Assembly: GCF_038237375.1 (NCBI RefSeq)
Contig: NZ_CP151273.1
Span: forward strand, 1,054,001 to 1,118,000
DNA: 64,000 nt
Direction of reading: 5' to 3'
DNA from: Alcaligenes sp. SDU_A2
GTDB taxonomy: Bacteria; Pseudomonadota; Gammaproteobacteria; Burkholderiales; Burkholderiaceae_B
Within the stretch, counting starts at the first letter, position 1, and each line of letters starts with the position of its first letter. The position numbers were made by a program, and so were the translations under genes. This document shows, in pieces, positions 1 to 8,203 of the stretch. The notes beneath the pieces are model-generated. The model made no database searches, had not been told where the DNA came from, and saw only the letters and a list, made by a program, of their open reading frames with translations.

Positions 1-192
1 TTCGCCCCACATGGGAACGATGCCGACGACATTGCGCGGGTTCTGATAGTGAACGGCACCACATTTTTCGCAGACATCGCGCATGCGATTGTCGTCCGGC
101 GGAATCAGGCGGCTCAGTTTGGAGCCGCATTGGCTGCAAAAGTGCTGGGCGCGTGGCGCGGGAAAATAAAAAGAAGCAGATGGCTGGGTCAT
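1..192 (-). CDS. NUDIX hydrolase with N-terminal zinc ribbon (partial)
   Basis: Only the first 64 codons are present; the 3' part lies outside the window. The visible protein has a rubredoxin-like zinc ribbon with two CxxC pairs (CSQC and CEKC), then HYQNPRNVVG. This is the usual lead-in to the NUDIX fold in NADH-pyrophosphatase-like hydrolases, which cleave nucleoside diphosphates linked to another moiety. The NUDIX box itself is not in view, so substrate cannot be judged. The ATG used is the first in frame; the ATG eight bases further upstream runs into a stop at once. It follows the gene ending at 214 with a 21-base gap and is probably co-transcribed with it. Confidence 0.8.
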   Translation of the reverse strand, partial: MTQPSASFYFPAPRAQHFCSQCGSKLSRLIPPDDNRMRDVCEKCGAVHYQNPRNVVGIVPMWGE

Positions 193-213
193 GCAGACAT
201 TGTGGTGGGCGGT

Positions 214-816
214 TCAAATAGGATCGGTCTCTGGCAATGCAATATACGCCAATTCACGTTCGGGCGACACGGCCAAGGACCAGACGGTCAGGGGGCGTGC
301 TGCGGGATAGGCCGGTGTGCTCCAACTGCTACTGTAATGTGGCAATGCCAGATCCAGGGTTTCCAGCCCATGCCCGTTGTCTTGGCGCAATTGTTCTGCC
401 AGCAACGGCAAGTCGCGTCCGGCCAGCAGGGCGGGGCCGCGCGGCGTGCGCAGATATAACATGCCCTGGGCGCTGACATACCAATGCAGAACATCGCTGA
501 CTTTTTGCCCTGTATGGTCGCAAAGACGACCGTCCGAGGCCAGATGCAGGATCAATGGAGCCCCATCCAGACGCACAAAGACTTGCTGCGGGCCATTCTG
601 AATGTACCAGCGACCTTGGGTATCGGCTTGATAGTTACGGCTTAGAAAAGCGGTCAGGCCGGCGTGCAAAATGGGTTCGCCCGCTTGATCGGGATGCAGC
701 AGCGCATCGCCGTCTGCATGGTAACGCCAGCGGCCAGACAGATCCAGGGACAGATAGCCGCTGACCGCAGGCACATCGGGCCATCTTTGCATGGCGCGAA
801 CAACGACATCATCCAT
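214..816 (-). CDS. conserved protein of unknown function (DUF2946-like)
   Basis: 200 residues, soluble, no signal peptide or membrane segment. It begins MDDVVVRAMQRWPDVP and contains RWYIQNGPQQVFVRLDGAP, a pattern I associate with a Burkholderiales family often found beside this NUDIX hydrolase. The DUF2946 label is from memory and not firm. An upstream TTG at 825 would overlap the preceding gene; the ATG at 816 matches the family's usual start and leaves 5 bases after that gene's stop. Position between an AlkC-like protein and a NUDIX hydrolase suggests a nucleotide or DNA damage theme, but nothing in the protein states a function. Confidence 0.75.
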   Translation of the reverse strand: MDDVVVRAMQRWPDVPAVSGYLSLDLSGRWRYHADGDALLHPDQAGEPILHAGLTAFLSRNYQADTQGRWYIQNGPQQVFVRLDGAPLILHLASDGRLCDHTGQKVSDVLHWYVSAQGMLYLRTPRGPALLAGRDLPLLAEQLRQDNGHGLETLDLALPHYSSSWSTPAYPAARPLTVWSLAVSPERELAYIALPETDPI

Positions 817-821
817 GCGTG

Positions 822-1610
822 TCAATGGGCTTGATTGCCGCGCTTGGGGGATCGTATGCGACGTGGACTATAGGCCAGTTCCGGCATGGTTTCCAATGCC
901 CAGTTGCGACAGAGCGCCCGTACCCACTCGGGCTGTGTTTTGGCGGCATCGCAGAGCCAGTTGGCGACAGAGTCCTGCACATAGGTGGAGTGATCGTGAC
1001 GCAAAGCGTGCAGGATAGGCAAAGCGGCTGCTGGGTTTTCTTTGAAGTGGGCAATATGTTTGCAGCGCAATCCGCGTGGCCGCAAGATTTCGCAGCTAAA
1101 GCGGCGCAGCCGTTCGGATGGGGACTGGCTCCAGTCCAGCAACAGCTCGACAGCCTGGGCAGGGGCTTGAATGACATGCGGACGCAGTGCCAACCAAGAC
1201 CATTCGCGCACGCTAAGGTGTTCGTCGTTGGCCAGCGGGGTCATGCGTTCTAGTCGTTCGCTCAGCGATAAGGCCGGCAGCTCGGCGATGATAAAACAAG
1301 CCCAGCCGCGCACGGTGTCTGACAGGTGGGACTGAAGACGGGCAATGACATCGTGCCCGTATTGCGCCAGCAGCAGACGAGCCATGTGTTGCATCCGCCG
1401 AACAATGCCCAGTTCTTGAGCCTGCAGGGCGGCCTGCAAGGAGTCGGTGGACAGATCCAACAAGGTGTGCTGAGCGAGCATGGCATGATCGATTGCCAAT
1501 ACCTCGGCCAGCGTGCTGCTGGATCTGTGTCCTGCGTTAAGGGTATGAAGCAGGCACGGCGAGAGATTTTTCAGCCGTGCTGTTTCTTGGCGCGCTGATG
1601 TGTAGGTCAT
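822..1610 (-). CDS. AlkC/AlkD-type DNA alkylation repair-like HEAT-repeat protein
   Basis: 262 residues from the ATG at 1610. The protein is a run of helical HEAT-like repeats (for example SVREWSWLALRPHV, LRRFSCEILRPRG and YVQDSVANWLCDAAKTQPEW). The last of these is a hallmark stretch of the AlkC/COG4335 branch of alkylpurine glycosylase-like proteins, which remove positively charged N3/N7-alkyl purines. An ATG at 1640 is also possible. Either start overlaps the end of the marR gene (by about 70 or 100 bases), so the two genes are translated from overlapping frames. Activity on alkylated DNA is inferred from family only. Confidence 0.7.
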   Translation of the reverse strand: MTYTSARQETARLKNLSPCLLHTLNAGHRSSSTLAEVLAIDHAMLAQHTLLDLSTDSLQAALQAQELGIVRRMQHMARLLLAQYGHDVIARLQSHLSDTVRGWACFIIAELPALSLSERLERMTPLANDEHLSVREWSWLALRPHVIQAPAQAVELLLDWSQSPSERLRRFSCEILRPRGLRCKHIAHFKENPAAALPILHALRHDHSTYVQDSVANWLCDAAKTQPEWVRALCRNWALETMPELAYSPRRIRSPKRGNQAH

Positions 1611-2124
1611 GGATGTACGGTTTGTCAGTTTTGTCGTCAAGGACGCTGCCTTGCAGGGCCTCGGACAGCAGGCCGGACAAACGGTAGCGCAGCTCTTCGG
1701 GTAAATAGGTGAAAAAACTGGAAAGCCATTCCGTATAGTAAGGGAGTAAATGATCGCACAATTCTTGACCGGCCTGCGTCAATTTGACGGTAAGCACACG
1801 GCGGTCGGAGGAATTGTTCTTGCGGATCAGCAATTGTTGCTGTTCCAGGCCGTCGAGCAGGCCCGTAATGGTGGCCCGCGTGACGCCGGCTTGTTCGGCC
1901 AACAGGGCGGGGCTTAGGCCCGCCGGATGCTGGCTGAGCAGAAACAGCAGAGTCAGACGCCCTTCGGACAGGTTGAACTCGTTGAGCAAGGCGCTGGAGG
2001 CGCGATTGATGCTGGAGGCCAGAGACAAGACACGCAGGCAAAGTTCCACATCCTGAACTTTGGGGTGAGCCTGGCGTTGAGTTTCCGTCAGGATGGTTTG
2101 GTATTTCAGTTCAAGTAAATTCAT
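1537..2124 (-). CDS. MarR-family transcriptional regulator
   Basis: 195 residues. The winged-helix DNA-binding region is clear: LSPALLAEQAGVTRATITGLLDGLEQQQLLIRK followed by the wing NSSDRRVLTVKLTQAG, with the DxR motif of MarR proteins. The C-terminal 35 residues beyond the dimerisation helices are not typical of the family and coincide with the stretch overlapping the downstream AlkC-like gene. An inverted repeat with 13-bp arms lies at 2181-2215, about 57 bases before the start codon, and is a candidate autoregulatory operator. Ligand unknown. Confidence 0.85.
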   Translation of the reverse strand: MNLLELKYQTILTETQRQAHPKVQDVELCLRVLSLASSINRASSALLNEFNLSEGRLTLLFLLSQHPAGLSPALLAEQAGVTRATITGLLDGLEQQQLLIRKNNSSDRRVLTVKLTQAGQELCDHLLPYYTEWLSSFFTYLPEELRYRLSGLLSEALQGSVLDDKTDKPYIHDLHISAPRNSTAEKSLAVPASYP

Positions 2125-2180
2125 GGTGCCGGGCCATTACAGGTGGTCGCAGAGGAATCAGTAAACGCTTGGGAAAACAT

Positions 2181-2215
2181 AAATAAAAACAAAACGAAAT
2201 CGTTTGTTTTTATTT
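2181..2215. promoter_or_regulatory. inverted repeat upstream of marR, candidate operator
   Basis: A perfect 13-bp inverted repeat, AAATAAAAACAAA (2181-2193) and TTTGTTTTTATTT (2203-2215), flanks a 9-base centre, inside which AAACG/CGTTT also pairs. MarR proteins bind AT-rich palindromes near their own promoters, so this is a reasonable autoregulation site. It could alternatively form a transcript hairpin. Confidence 0.45.
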
Positions 2216-2652
2216 AATCCTGCGTTGCTGCTGGAAGTGTGGAGGCTAGGTCTTGTTTTTGAATTTCGTTTTTTCTGATTTAAACATCTTTTATTGATCT
2301 TGAGTTTTCATTTAATCAAATAAGCCTTGTTTTTTTGAACTTTATTTTCCCTGGTTCCTATTCCACAGGGTAGCGGCGGGGGACGGTGTGGACGGGCGTA
2401 CAAAAGATAGCGGGGCGCTGGCTTGCGGCGCTGCGCTGGAGCATTGTGTGTGCTTGATGTTTTTAGCAGCCCGACAGCTAAGGAAGCGTTTATATGAAGT
2501 ATCAAATGATGCAATCATGCAACGCGATGTATGTGGCGGGCGCACAGGAATACGTACACTCCGGGCCGTGCCAAGGCGCATGAATGGTGCATGAGGCCGA
2601 CATCGCTAAGCTGTGGCGGCGTTTGTTTGCCAAGGGGCGCACAAGAAAAATA

Positions 2653-2784
2653 ATGAAGGCGCTGGCAGTCCTGCGCATGGCGTTTACAATGCTTGTAGCG
2701 CTTTCCTCGTTCGCCCATGCCTGTCATGCAAGGCAGTTGGAACATTCATACCGCCCAGCCGATCGCAAAGTGGCCCGTTTTTGA
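2653..2784 (+). CDS. possible small secreted peptide (43 codons), weak
   Basis: The frame starts MKALAVLRMAFTMLVALSS and continues FAHACHARQLE, which reads like a Sec signal peptide with an AHA cleavage site, leaving roughly 20 basic residues. The stop codon lies in the loop of the hairpin at 2765-2798, so transcript end and frame end coincide. Against it: the ribosome site is poor (AAGAAA), the frame is short, and no relative is recognised. It may be chance. Confidence 0.2.
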   Translation: MKALAVLRMAFTMLVALSSFAHACHARQLEHSYRPADRKVARF

Positions 2785-2798
2785 CGGGCCTTTGCTTT
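2765..2798 (+). terminator. terminator-like hairpin upstream of aspA
   Basis: The stem GGCCCGT/ACGGGCC (2772-2778 with 2784-2790) is extended by GCAAAG/CTTTGC-type pairing and followed by a T-rich TTTGCTTTC. It separates the upstream intergenic sequence from aspA. Confidence 0.5.
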
Positions 2799-2974
2799 CA
2801 GAAAACGGATATCAATACTTTCCAAAGGTTTTGTGCGGTATTTGCCGGAATATGCCTCTTAGCCCCTGCCACGTTCGGGAGAAATGGCGGGGGTTTGGCT
2901 CGTTTGAGCGATTGAGTCAGGTATGAAGCGTATCAGAAAAACTTTGCTATCGTTATTAAGGAAACGAAGGAATT

Positions 2975-4393
2975 ATGAGTCAGTTCCGTATCGAACATGA
3001 TTTACTGGGTGACCGCGAAGTCCCCGACGAAGTCTATTATGGTGTTCACACCTTGCGCGCCAAGGAGAACTTCCACATTACCGGTACGCCGATTTCTACC
3101 TACCCGGAACTGATTAAAGCCCTGGCCATGGTCAAACAGGCTGCTGCCCAGGCTAATTTCAAACTGGGCCTGCTCAGCGAAGAAAAGCACAATGCCATCG
3201 TGACGGCTTGTCAGGCGGTTAGTGACGGCGCTTTGCATGAGCATTTCGTGGTGGATATGATCCAGGGGGGCGCAGGCACGTCCACCAATATGAATGCCAA
3301 CGAGGTGATTTGTAATCTGGCCTTGGAAAGCATGGGTCACAAACGCGGCCAGTATCAGTATTTGCATCCGAATGAAGATGTGAACATGGCGCAAAGTACC
3401 AACGACGTCTATCCCACGGCGTTGCACCTGGCGGCCTACTGTTCGCTGGAACCTTTGTTTGCCGCCATGGAGCGTTTGCGCGATGCGTTCTTGGTCAAGT
3501 CCGAGGAGTTTTCTTCGTACATGAAGATTGGCCGCACTCAGTTGCAAGATGCCGTGCCGATGACCCTGGGTCAGGAGTTCAAGGCGTTTGCCACGATGGT
3601 GAACGAAGATATCGTGCGTCTGAAAGAGTCCCGCAAGCTGATGTGCGACGTTAATCTGGGCGGCACAGCGATCGGCACTGGCATCACGGCGCATCCGGAC
3701 TACGCCGCACTGGCGGTGTCCTATCTGTCGGATATTTCCGGCGTGCAGTTGCGCGTGTCCGGGGACTTGATCGAAGCGACCCAGGATTGCGGCGGTTTTC
3801 TGCATCTGTCGGGCGTGCTCAAGCGGGCCGCTGTCAAGCTGTCCAAGCTGTGCAATGATCTGCGCCTGCTCTCTAGCGGTCCGCGCGCCGGCATGGGCGA
3901 GATCTATCTGCCCGCTGTGCAGGCCGGTTCATCCATCATGCCCGGCAAGGTCAACCCAGTGATTCCCGAAGTGGTCAACCAGGTGGCGTTCGAGGTGATC
4001 GGTGCCGATATGACGGTGACCATGGCTGCCGAGGCTGGCCAGTTGCAGCTCAATGCTTTCGAGCCGGTGATTGCACACTCCTTGTTCCGTAGCATGTCCC
4101 TGTTGACCAATGCCTGCGACACGCTGACCCAGTTCTGCGTGGTCGGTATCACCGCCAACCGCGAATGCTTGGAGATGAATATCGAGCGTTCGATTTCTTT
4201 GGTGACGGCGTTGAATCCGTTCATTGGCTACAAAGCAGCGACGTCGGTTGCCGCCGAAGCGTTTCAGACGGGCACCAATATCCGCGATGTGGTGCTCAAG
4301 CGCGGTTTGATGGATGCCGATGAACTGAACGAGGCGCTGCGCGCCGAACTGCTGATCCAGCCGCGAGACCTGCGCGCTGCCGATCCAGCCTAA
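2975..4393 (+). CDS. aspA: aspartate ammonia-lyase
   Basis: 472 residues, full length for the aspartase/fumarase superfamily. The signature GSSIMPGKVNPV is at residues 318-329 and carries the catalytic serine of the flexible loop. The other conserved blocks, GTSTNMNANEV (101-111) and STNDVYPTA (141-149), are intact. The N-terminal RIEHDLLGDREVP is aspartase-specific rather than fumarase-like. The enzyme interconverts L-aspartate with fumarate and ammonia in the cytoplasm. AAGGAA lies just before the ATG. The gene stands alone: a hairpin precedes it and a strong terminator follows at 4446-4472. Confidence 0.95.
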   Translation: MSQFRIEHDLLGDREVPDEVYYGVHTLRAKENFHITGTPISTYPELIKALAMVKQAAAQANFKLGLLSEEKHNAIVTACQAVSDGALHEHFVVDMIQGGAGTSTNMNANEVICNLALESMGHKRGQYQYLHPNEDVNMAQSTNDVYPTALHLAAYCSLEPLFAAMERLRDAFLVKSEEFSSYMKIGRTQLQDAVPMTLGQEFKAFATMVNEDIVRLKESRKLMCDVNLGGTAIGTGITAHPDYAALAVSYLSDISGVQLRVSGDLIEATQDCGGFLHLSGVLKRAAVKLSKLCNDLRLLSSGPRAGMGEIYLPAVQAGSSIMPGKVNPVIPEVVNQVAFEVIGADMTVTMAAEAGQLQLNAFEPVIAHSLFRSMSLLTNACDTLTQFCVVGITANRECLEMNIERSISLVTALNPFIGYKAATSVAAEAFQTGTNIRDVVLKRGLMDADELNEALRAELLIQPRDLRAADPA

Positions 4394-4445
4394 AACAGGC
4401 CCTGACGCGGACGAGTCTGAAACTTATTCGTGTCGGCCTGAAAAT

Positions 4446-4472
4446 GCCTTCCTGATGGAAGGCTTTTTTTTT
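4446..4472 (+). terminator. rho-independent terminator after aspA
   Basis: Stem GCCTTCC, loop TGAT, stem GGAAGGC, then an eight-T run. Confidence 0.9.
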
Positions 4473-4602
4473 GCCTGATCGTTTTAGGTCGACATGGCGT
4501 TTCTTTTGGGATTAGGGATGTCTGTCGGTATTTTGGTAGCAGAGCCGATTCTCTGGCCCGCCCACCGCGACGTTCTCGCTAGGGTAATGCTCTATGGTGA
4601 GG

Positions 4603-4617
4603 CGGTCTGGCAGACCG
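4603..4617. promoter_or_regulatory. CGGTCTG-G-CAGACCG palindrome in the hppD leader
   Basis: A 7-bp perfect inverted repeat with a one-base centre lies about 200 bases before the hppD start, in the 340-bp gene-free stretch between the aspA terminator (4472) and hppD (4815). The rest of that stretch shows nothing I recognise. The half-site core GGTCTG equals that of the repeats flanking dnfR in this window, though the spacing differs. Confidence 0.35.
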
Positions 4618-4814
4618 TCATAATGTACCTTGGCATAACGTGCGCATTTCGCGTCGTGGCCATCTGGAGCAATGCCCATGAGAGTGTTGGGGTTTCAAGT
4701 TTTGTTTGGCGATCATCTGGCGCGCAGTGTGCGGGGAGTCTCCTGCGCGCCCCCCGAAAAAGCCTGATTCGGTTTTATCTGCTTTTTCATTTGCCAAATT
4801 TGCTGGAGTCTCAC

Positions 4815-5891
4815 ATGAGCGATCTTTTCGACAACCCTATGGGCCTGATGGGCTTTGAGTTTATTGAATTTGCCTCCCCTACGCCCGGAATCCTTGAACC
4901 CGTCTTTGCCATGATGGGATTTAGCAAGGTTGCGGTACACCGCTCCAAGAAAGTCTCGCTGTACCGTCAGGGCGAGATCAATCTGATCCTGAACGAAGAG
5001 CCCAAGAGCCATGCCGCCTATTTTGCCGCCGAACATGGCCCTTCGGCCTGCGGCATGGCGTTTCGCGTGCGCGATGCCCATACCGCTTATGAGCGTGCTC
5101 TGGAGCTGGGCGCGCAGCCTGTGGAGGTGCCTACCGGCCCGATGGAGTTGCGCCTGCCGGCCATTAAAGGCATAGGCGGCGCGCCCTTGTACCTGATCGA
5201 CCGGTACGGCGAAGGCAGTTCCATTTATGACATCGATTTTGTCTATCTGGATGGTGTAGACAGGCATCCGCAAGGGGCGGGGCTTAAACTGATTGATCAC
5301 CTGACGCACAATGTCTATCGCGGCCGCATGGCGTACTGGGCGCAGTTCTACGAGCGCTTGTTTAATTTCCGCGAGATCCGCTATTTTGACATCAAGGGCG
5401 AATATACCGGCCTGACTTCCAAGGCCATGACAGCGCCCGACGGTAAAATCCGCATCCCGTTGAACGAAGAGTCCTCGAAAGGCGCGGGCCAGATCGAGGA
5501 GTTCCTGATGCAATTCAATGGCGAGGGCATTCAGCACGTGGCCTTCCTGACCGATGATTTGCTGGGCACCTGGGACAAGCTCAAGAAGCTGGGCATGCGC
5601 TTCATGACGGCCCCGCCCGAAACGTATTACGAAATGCTGGAAGGACGTTTGCCCGGCCATGGCGAACCGGTGTCCGAACTGCAAAGTCGGGGCATTTTGC
5701 TCGACGGTACGTCCGAAGGCGGACAGCGTCGCCTGTTGTTGCAGATTTTCTCGGAAACCCTGATGGGGCCGGTGTTTTTCGAATTTATCCAGCGCAAGGG
5801 CGACGACGGCTTTGGCGAAGGTAATTTCAAGGCTCTGTTCGAGTCCATCGAGCGCGATCAATTGCGTCGGGGCGTGCTCAAGGCTGATTGA
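4815..5891 (+). CDS. hppD: 4-hydroxyphenylpyruvate dioxygenase
   Basis: 358 residues from the ATG at 4815, which has CTGGAG seven bases upstream. The frame stays open back to 4494, but that extension is unlike the family and carries no ribosome site. Two vicinal-oxygen-chelate halves are present. The Fe(II) ligands read directly: H162 (DHLTHNV), H241 (GIQHVAF) and E323 ([10 protein letters not shown], followed by [11 protein letters not shown]). It converts 4-hydroxyphenylpyruvate plus O2 to homogentisate and CO2 in tyrosine catabolism. No hmgA or fahA is adjacent, so the rest of the pathway is elsewhere. A terminator follows at 5936-5977. Confidence 0.95.
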   Translation: MSDLFDNPMGLMGFEFIEFASPTPGILEPVFAMMGFSKVAVHRSKKVSLYRQGEINLILNEEPKSHAAYFAAEHGPSACGMAFRVRDAHTAYERALELGAQPVEVPTGPMELRLPAIKGIGGAPLYLIDRYGEGSSIYDIDFVYLDGVDRHPQGAGLKLIDHLTHNVYRGRMAYWAQFYERLFNFREIRYFDIKGEYTGLTSKAMTAPDGKIRIPLNEESSKGAGQIEEFLMQFNGEGIQHVAFLTDDLLGTWDKLKKLGMRFMTAPPETYYEMLEGRLPGHGEPVSELQSRGILLDGTSEGGQRRLLLQIFSETLMGPVFFEFIQRKGDDGFGEGNFKALFESIERDQLRRGVLKAD

Positions 5892-5935
5892 TATTGCCGT
5901 GGCTTGCTAAGCCGCCGATAAGGTTTTTATGAATG

Positions 5936-5977
5936 ATCCCCCGCCATCTGATTTCAGCTTGCGGGGGATTTTTTATT
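5936..5977 (+). terminator. terminator after hppD
   Basis: ATCCCCCGC (5936-5944) pairs with GCGGGGGAT (5961-5969), followed by TTTTTTATTT. It sits between convergent genes, but only the plus-strand side has the T run. Confidence 0.85.
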
Positions 5978-7101
5978 TAGCGTGCCGGTGGTTGCAGGAT
6001 GCGGTACAGATCCAGCATCAGGTCGGACTGGGTAATCATGCCCACCAGGCGCTGCTGCTCGTCCACAATGGGCATGTGGCGGTGGCGACCTTGGCTAAAT
6101 AGCGGGATCAAGTCGGCGACCGACATATTTTGGTTAGCCGTGGCAACCGGCGTGGTCATGATCTGGGCCACGGTGGGGGCAGGGGTGCGGCGCGGTGTCA
6201 GAAAATGGCGCAAGCGCTGGCGTAACGTATCGGGCTTGTCCAGACCGGCACTGCGCAGAAAATCGGAAAGAGTCAGAATGCCGATGACTTGTTTGCCCGG
6301 GTCCAGTACCGGCAAGGCTTTGATATTGCGTTCACGCATCAGATCCCAGGCCTGTTGCAAGGGCATGTCGGCACGCGTGGCGACGGGTTCGGTGTTCATC
6401 AGTGTGGCGCAGCGCCGCGTGTCCAGGTTGCGGCGAAAGGCCGACTGGTGCACGAAGCTGACCAGTTTTTTCAGATCGTCGTGGCTGATGTTCAAGGTTT
6501 GGTTGTAATGGCTCAGGGCCGCATCGTAGTCCTGGTCGATAAAGCGTGCGGACGAGGGCGTGGATGGCACGTGGCTGCTGTGGGCAGGTGGGTAGCGCAC
6601 GCCGGTCAGGCGGTTGTAGAGCACGCCCAGAAGGACCAGCACGCAGGAGTCGAACAGCACCGGAAAGAGCGCGAAATCGTAGTCTTGTATGCCATTGAGG
6701 GCGGGAAAGACGGCCATGGCAATGCTGGGCGGGTGAACGCAGCGTAGCGCCAGCATCAGCAGCATGGCAGTGCAGACGGCGGTGGAGATGGCAGCGATGG
6801 GGTGCGGGAGCAGGACGGCGCAGCTGATGCCGGTGAGGGCCCCCACCATATTGCCGGCCAGGATGTTCCAGGGTTGGGCCAGGGGGCTGGTGGGCAGCAG
6901 AAAAACAAGCAGCGAACTGGCCGCCAAGGATGCCACCAGCCAGTGATGTGTTTGGGCGAAATCGGCAAAGTACAGGCTGAGCGAGGAGGTGACGAGGACC
7001 CCCAGCGTTGCGCCAGAGGTTGCGCGCAGCATTTCGCCACGAGAGATGGCCAACGATTTCGGACGCAGGCTGGACAGCCAGTGACGGAGTGATGCAGTCA
7101 T
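5977..7101 (-). CDS. HPP-family membrane protein with C-terminal CBS pair
   Basis: 374 residues. The first half (about 25-170) has several hydrophobic segments and the motif RCVHPPSIAMAV, diagnostic of the HPP family; some members have been linked to nitrite transport in plastids and cyanobacteria. The second half holds two CBS domains (about 230-290 and 310-370, each opening with an MxTxPVA motif, LMNTEPVAT and IMTTPVAT), which usually bind adenine nucleotides and gate the membrane part. Substrate is unknown. It is transcribed toward hppD and ends inside that gene's terminator region. Confidence 0.85.
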   Translation of the reverse strand: MTASLRHWLSSLRPKSLAISRGEMLRATSGATLGVLVTSSLSLYFADFAQTHHWLVASLAASSLLVFLLPTSPLAQPWNILAGNMVGALTGISCAVLLPHPIAAISTAVCTAMLLMLALRCVHPPSIAMAVFPALNGIQDYDFALFPVLFDSCVLVLLGVLYNRLTGVRYPPAHSSHVPSTPSSARFIDQDYDAALSHYNQTLNISHDDLKKLVSFVHQSAFRRNLDTRRCATLMNTEPVATRADMPLQQAWDLMRERNIKALPVLDPGKQVIGILTLSDFLRSAGLDKPDTLRQRLRHFLTPRRTPAPTVAQIMTTPVATANQNMSVADLIPLFSQGRHRHMPIVDEQQRLVGMITQSDLMLDLYRILQPPAR

Positions 7102-7155
7102 GCCGGACAGGAAAAAGACGAAACCAGCCTGACATGATACTCCGGCGGGCGGGCA

Positions 7156-7596
7156 TCAGGGCTTCGTTAGACGCCCAATCCCTGCGCTGACCAGTGGAGC
7201 CGGGTGCTGCGTGGCAATGGTTTGGGGCACGCCGTCCACGGTGATGGTGATGTGTTCGCGCTGTAGAGAGTCCAGGATGACGCCCGGGGCCAGCTCCTGC
7301 CCCTGGCGATAGGGGCGGACTGGCTGTTGATTGATGCTCAGCAGCGCAGCTCCGTTGCCGGCTCCGGTGATCATGCCGTGCAGGCGCAGTTCGGGTAAGG
7401 CAGTAGAACCGCCGAACCACAGGGCCAGTTGCTCCGTGCCGGCGCGCTCGGTCGGTGGGTCTTCCAGCACAGGGGGAATGGCCGTCACGGTCGGCAAGGA
7501 TAGATTCAGCAGCAGCGCGGCCAGCGCCAGAATAATCCCAAGCTGACAAAAACGTACCCAGCGATATGACGGAAATATGGCGGAAATAATACCCAT
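7156..7596 (-). CDS. gspC: type II secretion protein C (short GspC)
   Basis: 146 residues, divergent from the rest of the system. There is one N-terminal membrane helix (about residues 17-35), then a periplasmic homology-region-like domain: LPELRLHGMITG, GAALLSINQQPVRPYRQGQEL, GVILDSLQREHITI. This is the part of GspC that contacts the secretin N0 domain. GspC is normally about 270-300 residues with a PDZ or coiled-coil C-terminus; here that C-terminus is absent, so it is a minimal GspC. Divergence from gspG through a 129-bp gap suggests shared control. Confidence 0.75.
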   Translation of the reverse strand: MGIISAIFPSYRWVRFCQLGIILALAALLLNLSLPTVTAIPPVLEDPPTERAGTEQLALWFGGSTALPELRLHGMITGAGNGAALLSINQQPVRPYRQGQELAPGVILDSLQREHITITVDGVPQTIATQHPAPLVSAGIGRLTKP

Positions 7597-7725
7597 CTAG
7601 ACTGTATCCATCGAAGTTCGGCAGACAGCCGCAGGCGCTTGTCTTGACCGACGCTATTTTGAGCGTGGCCCATGAAGCCCGTGTGACAAAGCCCGATGGC
7701 TTTCTATTTTTTCTCCATATAGTTC

Positions 7726-8199
7726 ATGTTTGAAATTTACAAACGCGAAAAGCAAGCCGGCAGATTATCTCGGCATCCTGGTGACGCGCAGCCCCAGAAG
7801 GGTTTTTCGCTGATTGAGGTGATGGTGGTCGTGGTCATTATGGGCATCATGGCCGCGCTGGTGGTGCCTAGCCTGATGGACAGGCCGGATCAGGCGCGTG
7901 TCGTGGCGGCCCGTCAGGACATCGCCGCCTTGACGCAAGCCTTGAAGCTGTATCGGCTGGACAATGGCCGCTACCCATCGACCGCGCAAGGACTGGCCGC
8001 CCTGCATCAGCGTCCGTCCCAGCCCCCCGAGCCGCGCAACTGGCGCCCTTACATGGATCGTTTGCCCAGTGACCCCTGGGGGCAGCCATATCAGTACCTG
8101 CAACCGGGTGTGCGCGGCGAGATCGATGTGTTTTCGTTGGGGGCTGATGCGCAGGCGGGCGGTGACGGCACCGATGCCGATATAGGCAATTGGGACTGA
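7726..8199 (+). CDS. gspG: major pseudopilin GspG
   Basis: 157 residues. After a long leader ending in QKG, the class III cleavage site and helix FSLIEVMVVVVIMGIMAAL are exact, with the required glutamate at position 5 of the mature protein. The C-terminal core (RLDNGRYPSTAQGLAAL, DPWGQPYQYL, DVFSLGADAQAGGDGTDADIGNW) carries the calcium-loop pattern of major pseudopilins. It builds the periplasmic pseudopilus that drives substrate release. First gene of the gspGHIJKLMNDEF operon. The leader, about 26 residues before the cleavage glycine, is longer than usual, so a downstream start cannot be excluded. Confidence 0.92.
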   Translation: MFEIYKREKQAGRLSRHPGDAQPQKGFSLIEVMVVVVIMGIMAALVVPSLMDRPDQARVVAARQDIAALTQALKLYRLDNGRYPSTAQGLAALHQRPSQPPEPRNWRPYMDRLPSDPWGQPYQYLQPGVRGEIDVFSLGADAQAGGDGTDADIGNWD

Positions 8200-8203
8200 G
8201 GCC

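Larger units (their letters stand above)
2125..2974. other. 850-bp intergenic region before aspA
   Basis: There is no well-supported gene. The part next to marR (2160-2340) is very AT-rich and holds an inverted repeat. The middle holds two short reading frames with weak support: 29 codons from 2494 behind AAGGAA, and a signal-peptide-like 43 codons from 2653. A terminator-like hairpin is at 2765-2798. The promoter of aspA must lie between that hairpin and 2974, but I could not pick convincing -35/-10 boxes. Confidence 0.5.

Noticed and set aside
4494..4814. 107-codon N-terminal extension of the hppD frame
   Set aside because: It has no ribosome site at its start, is unlike the family, and contains a palindromic regulatory-looking element; the ATG at 4815 gives the standard length.
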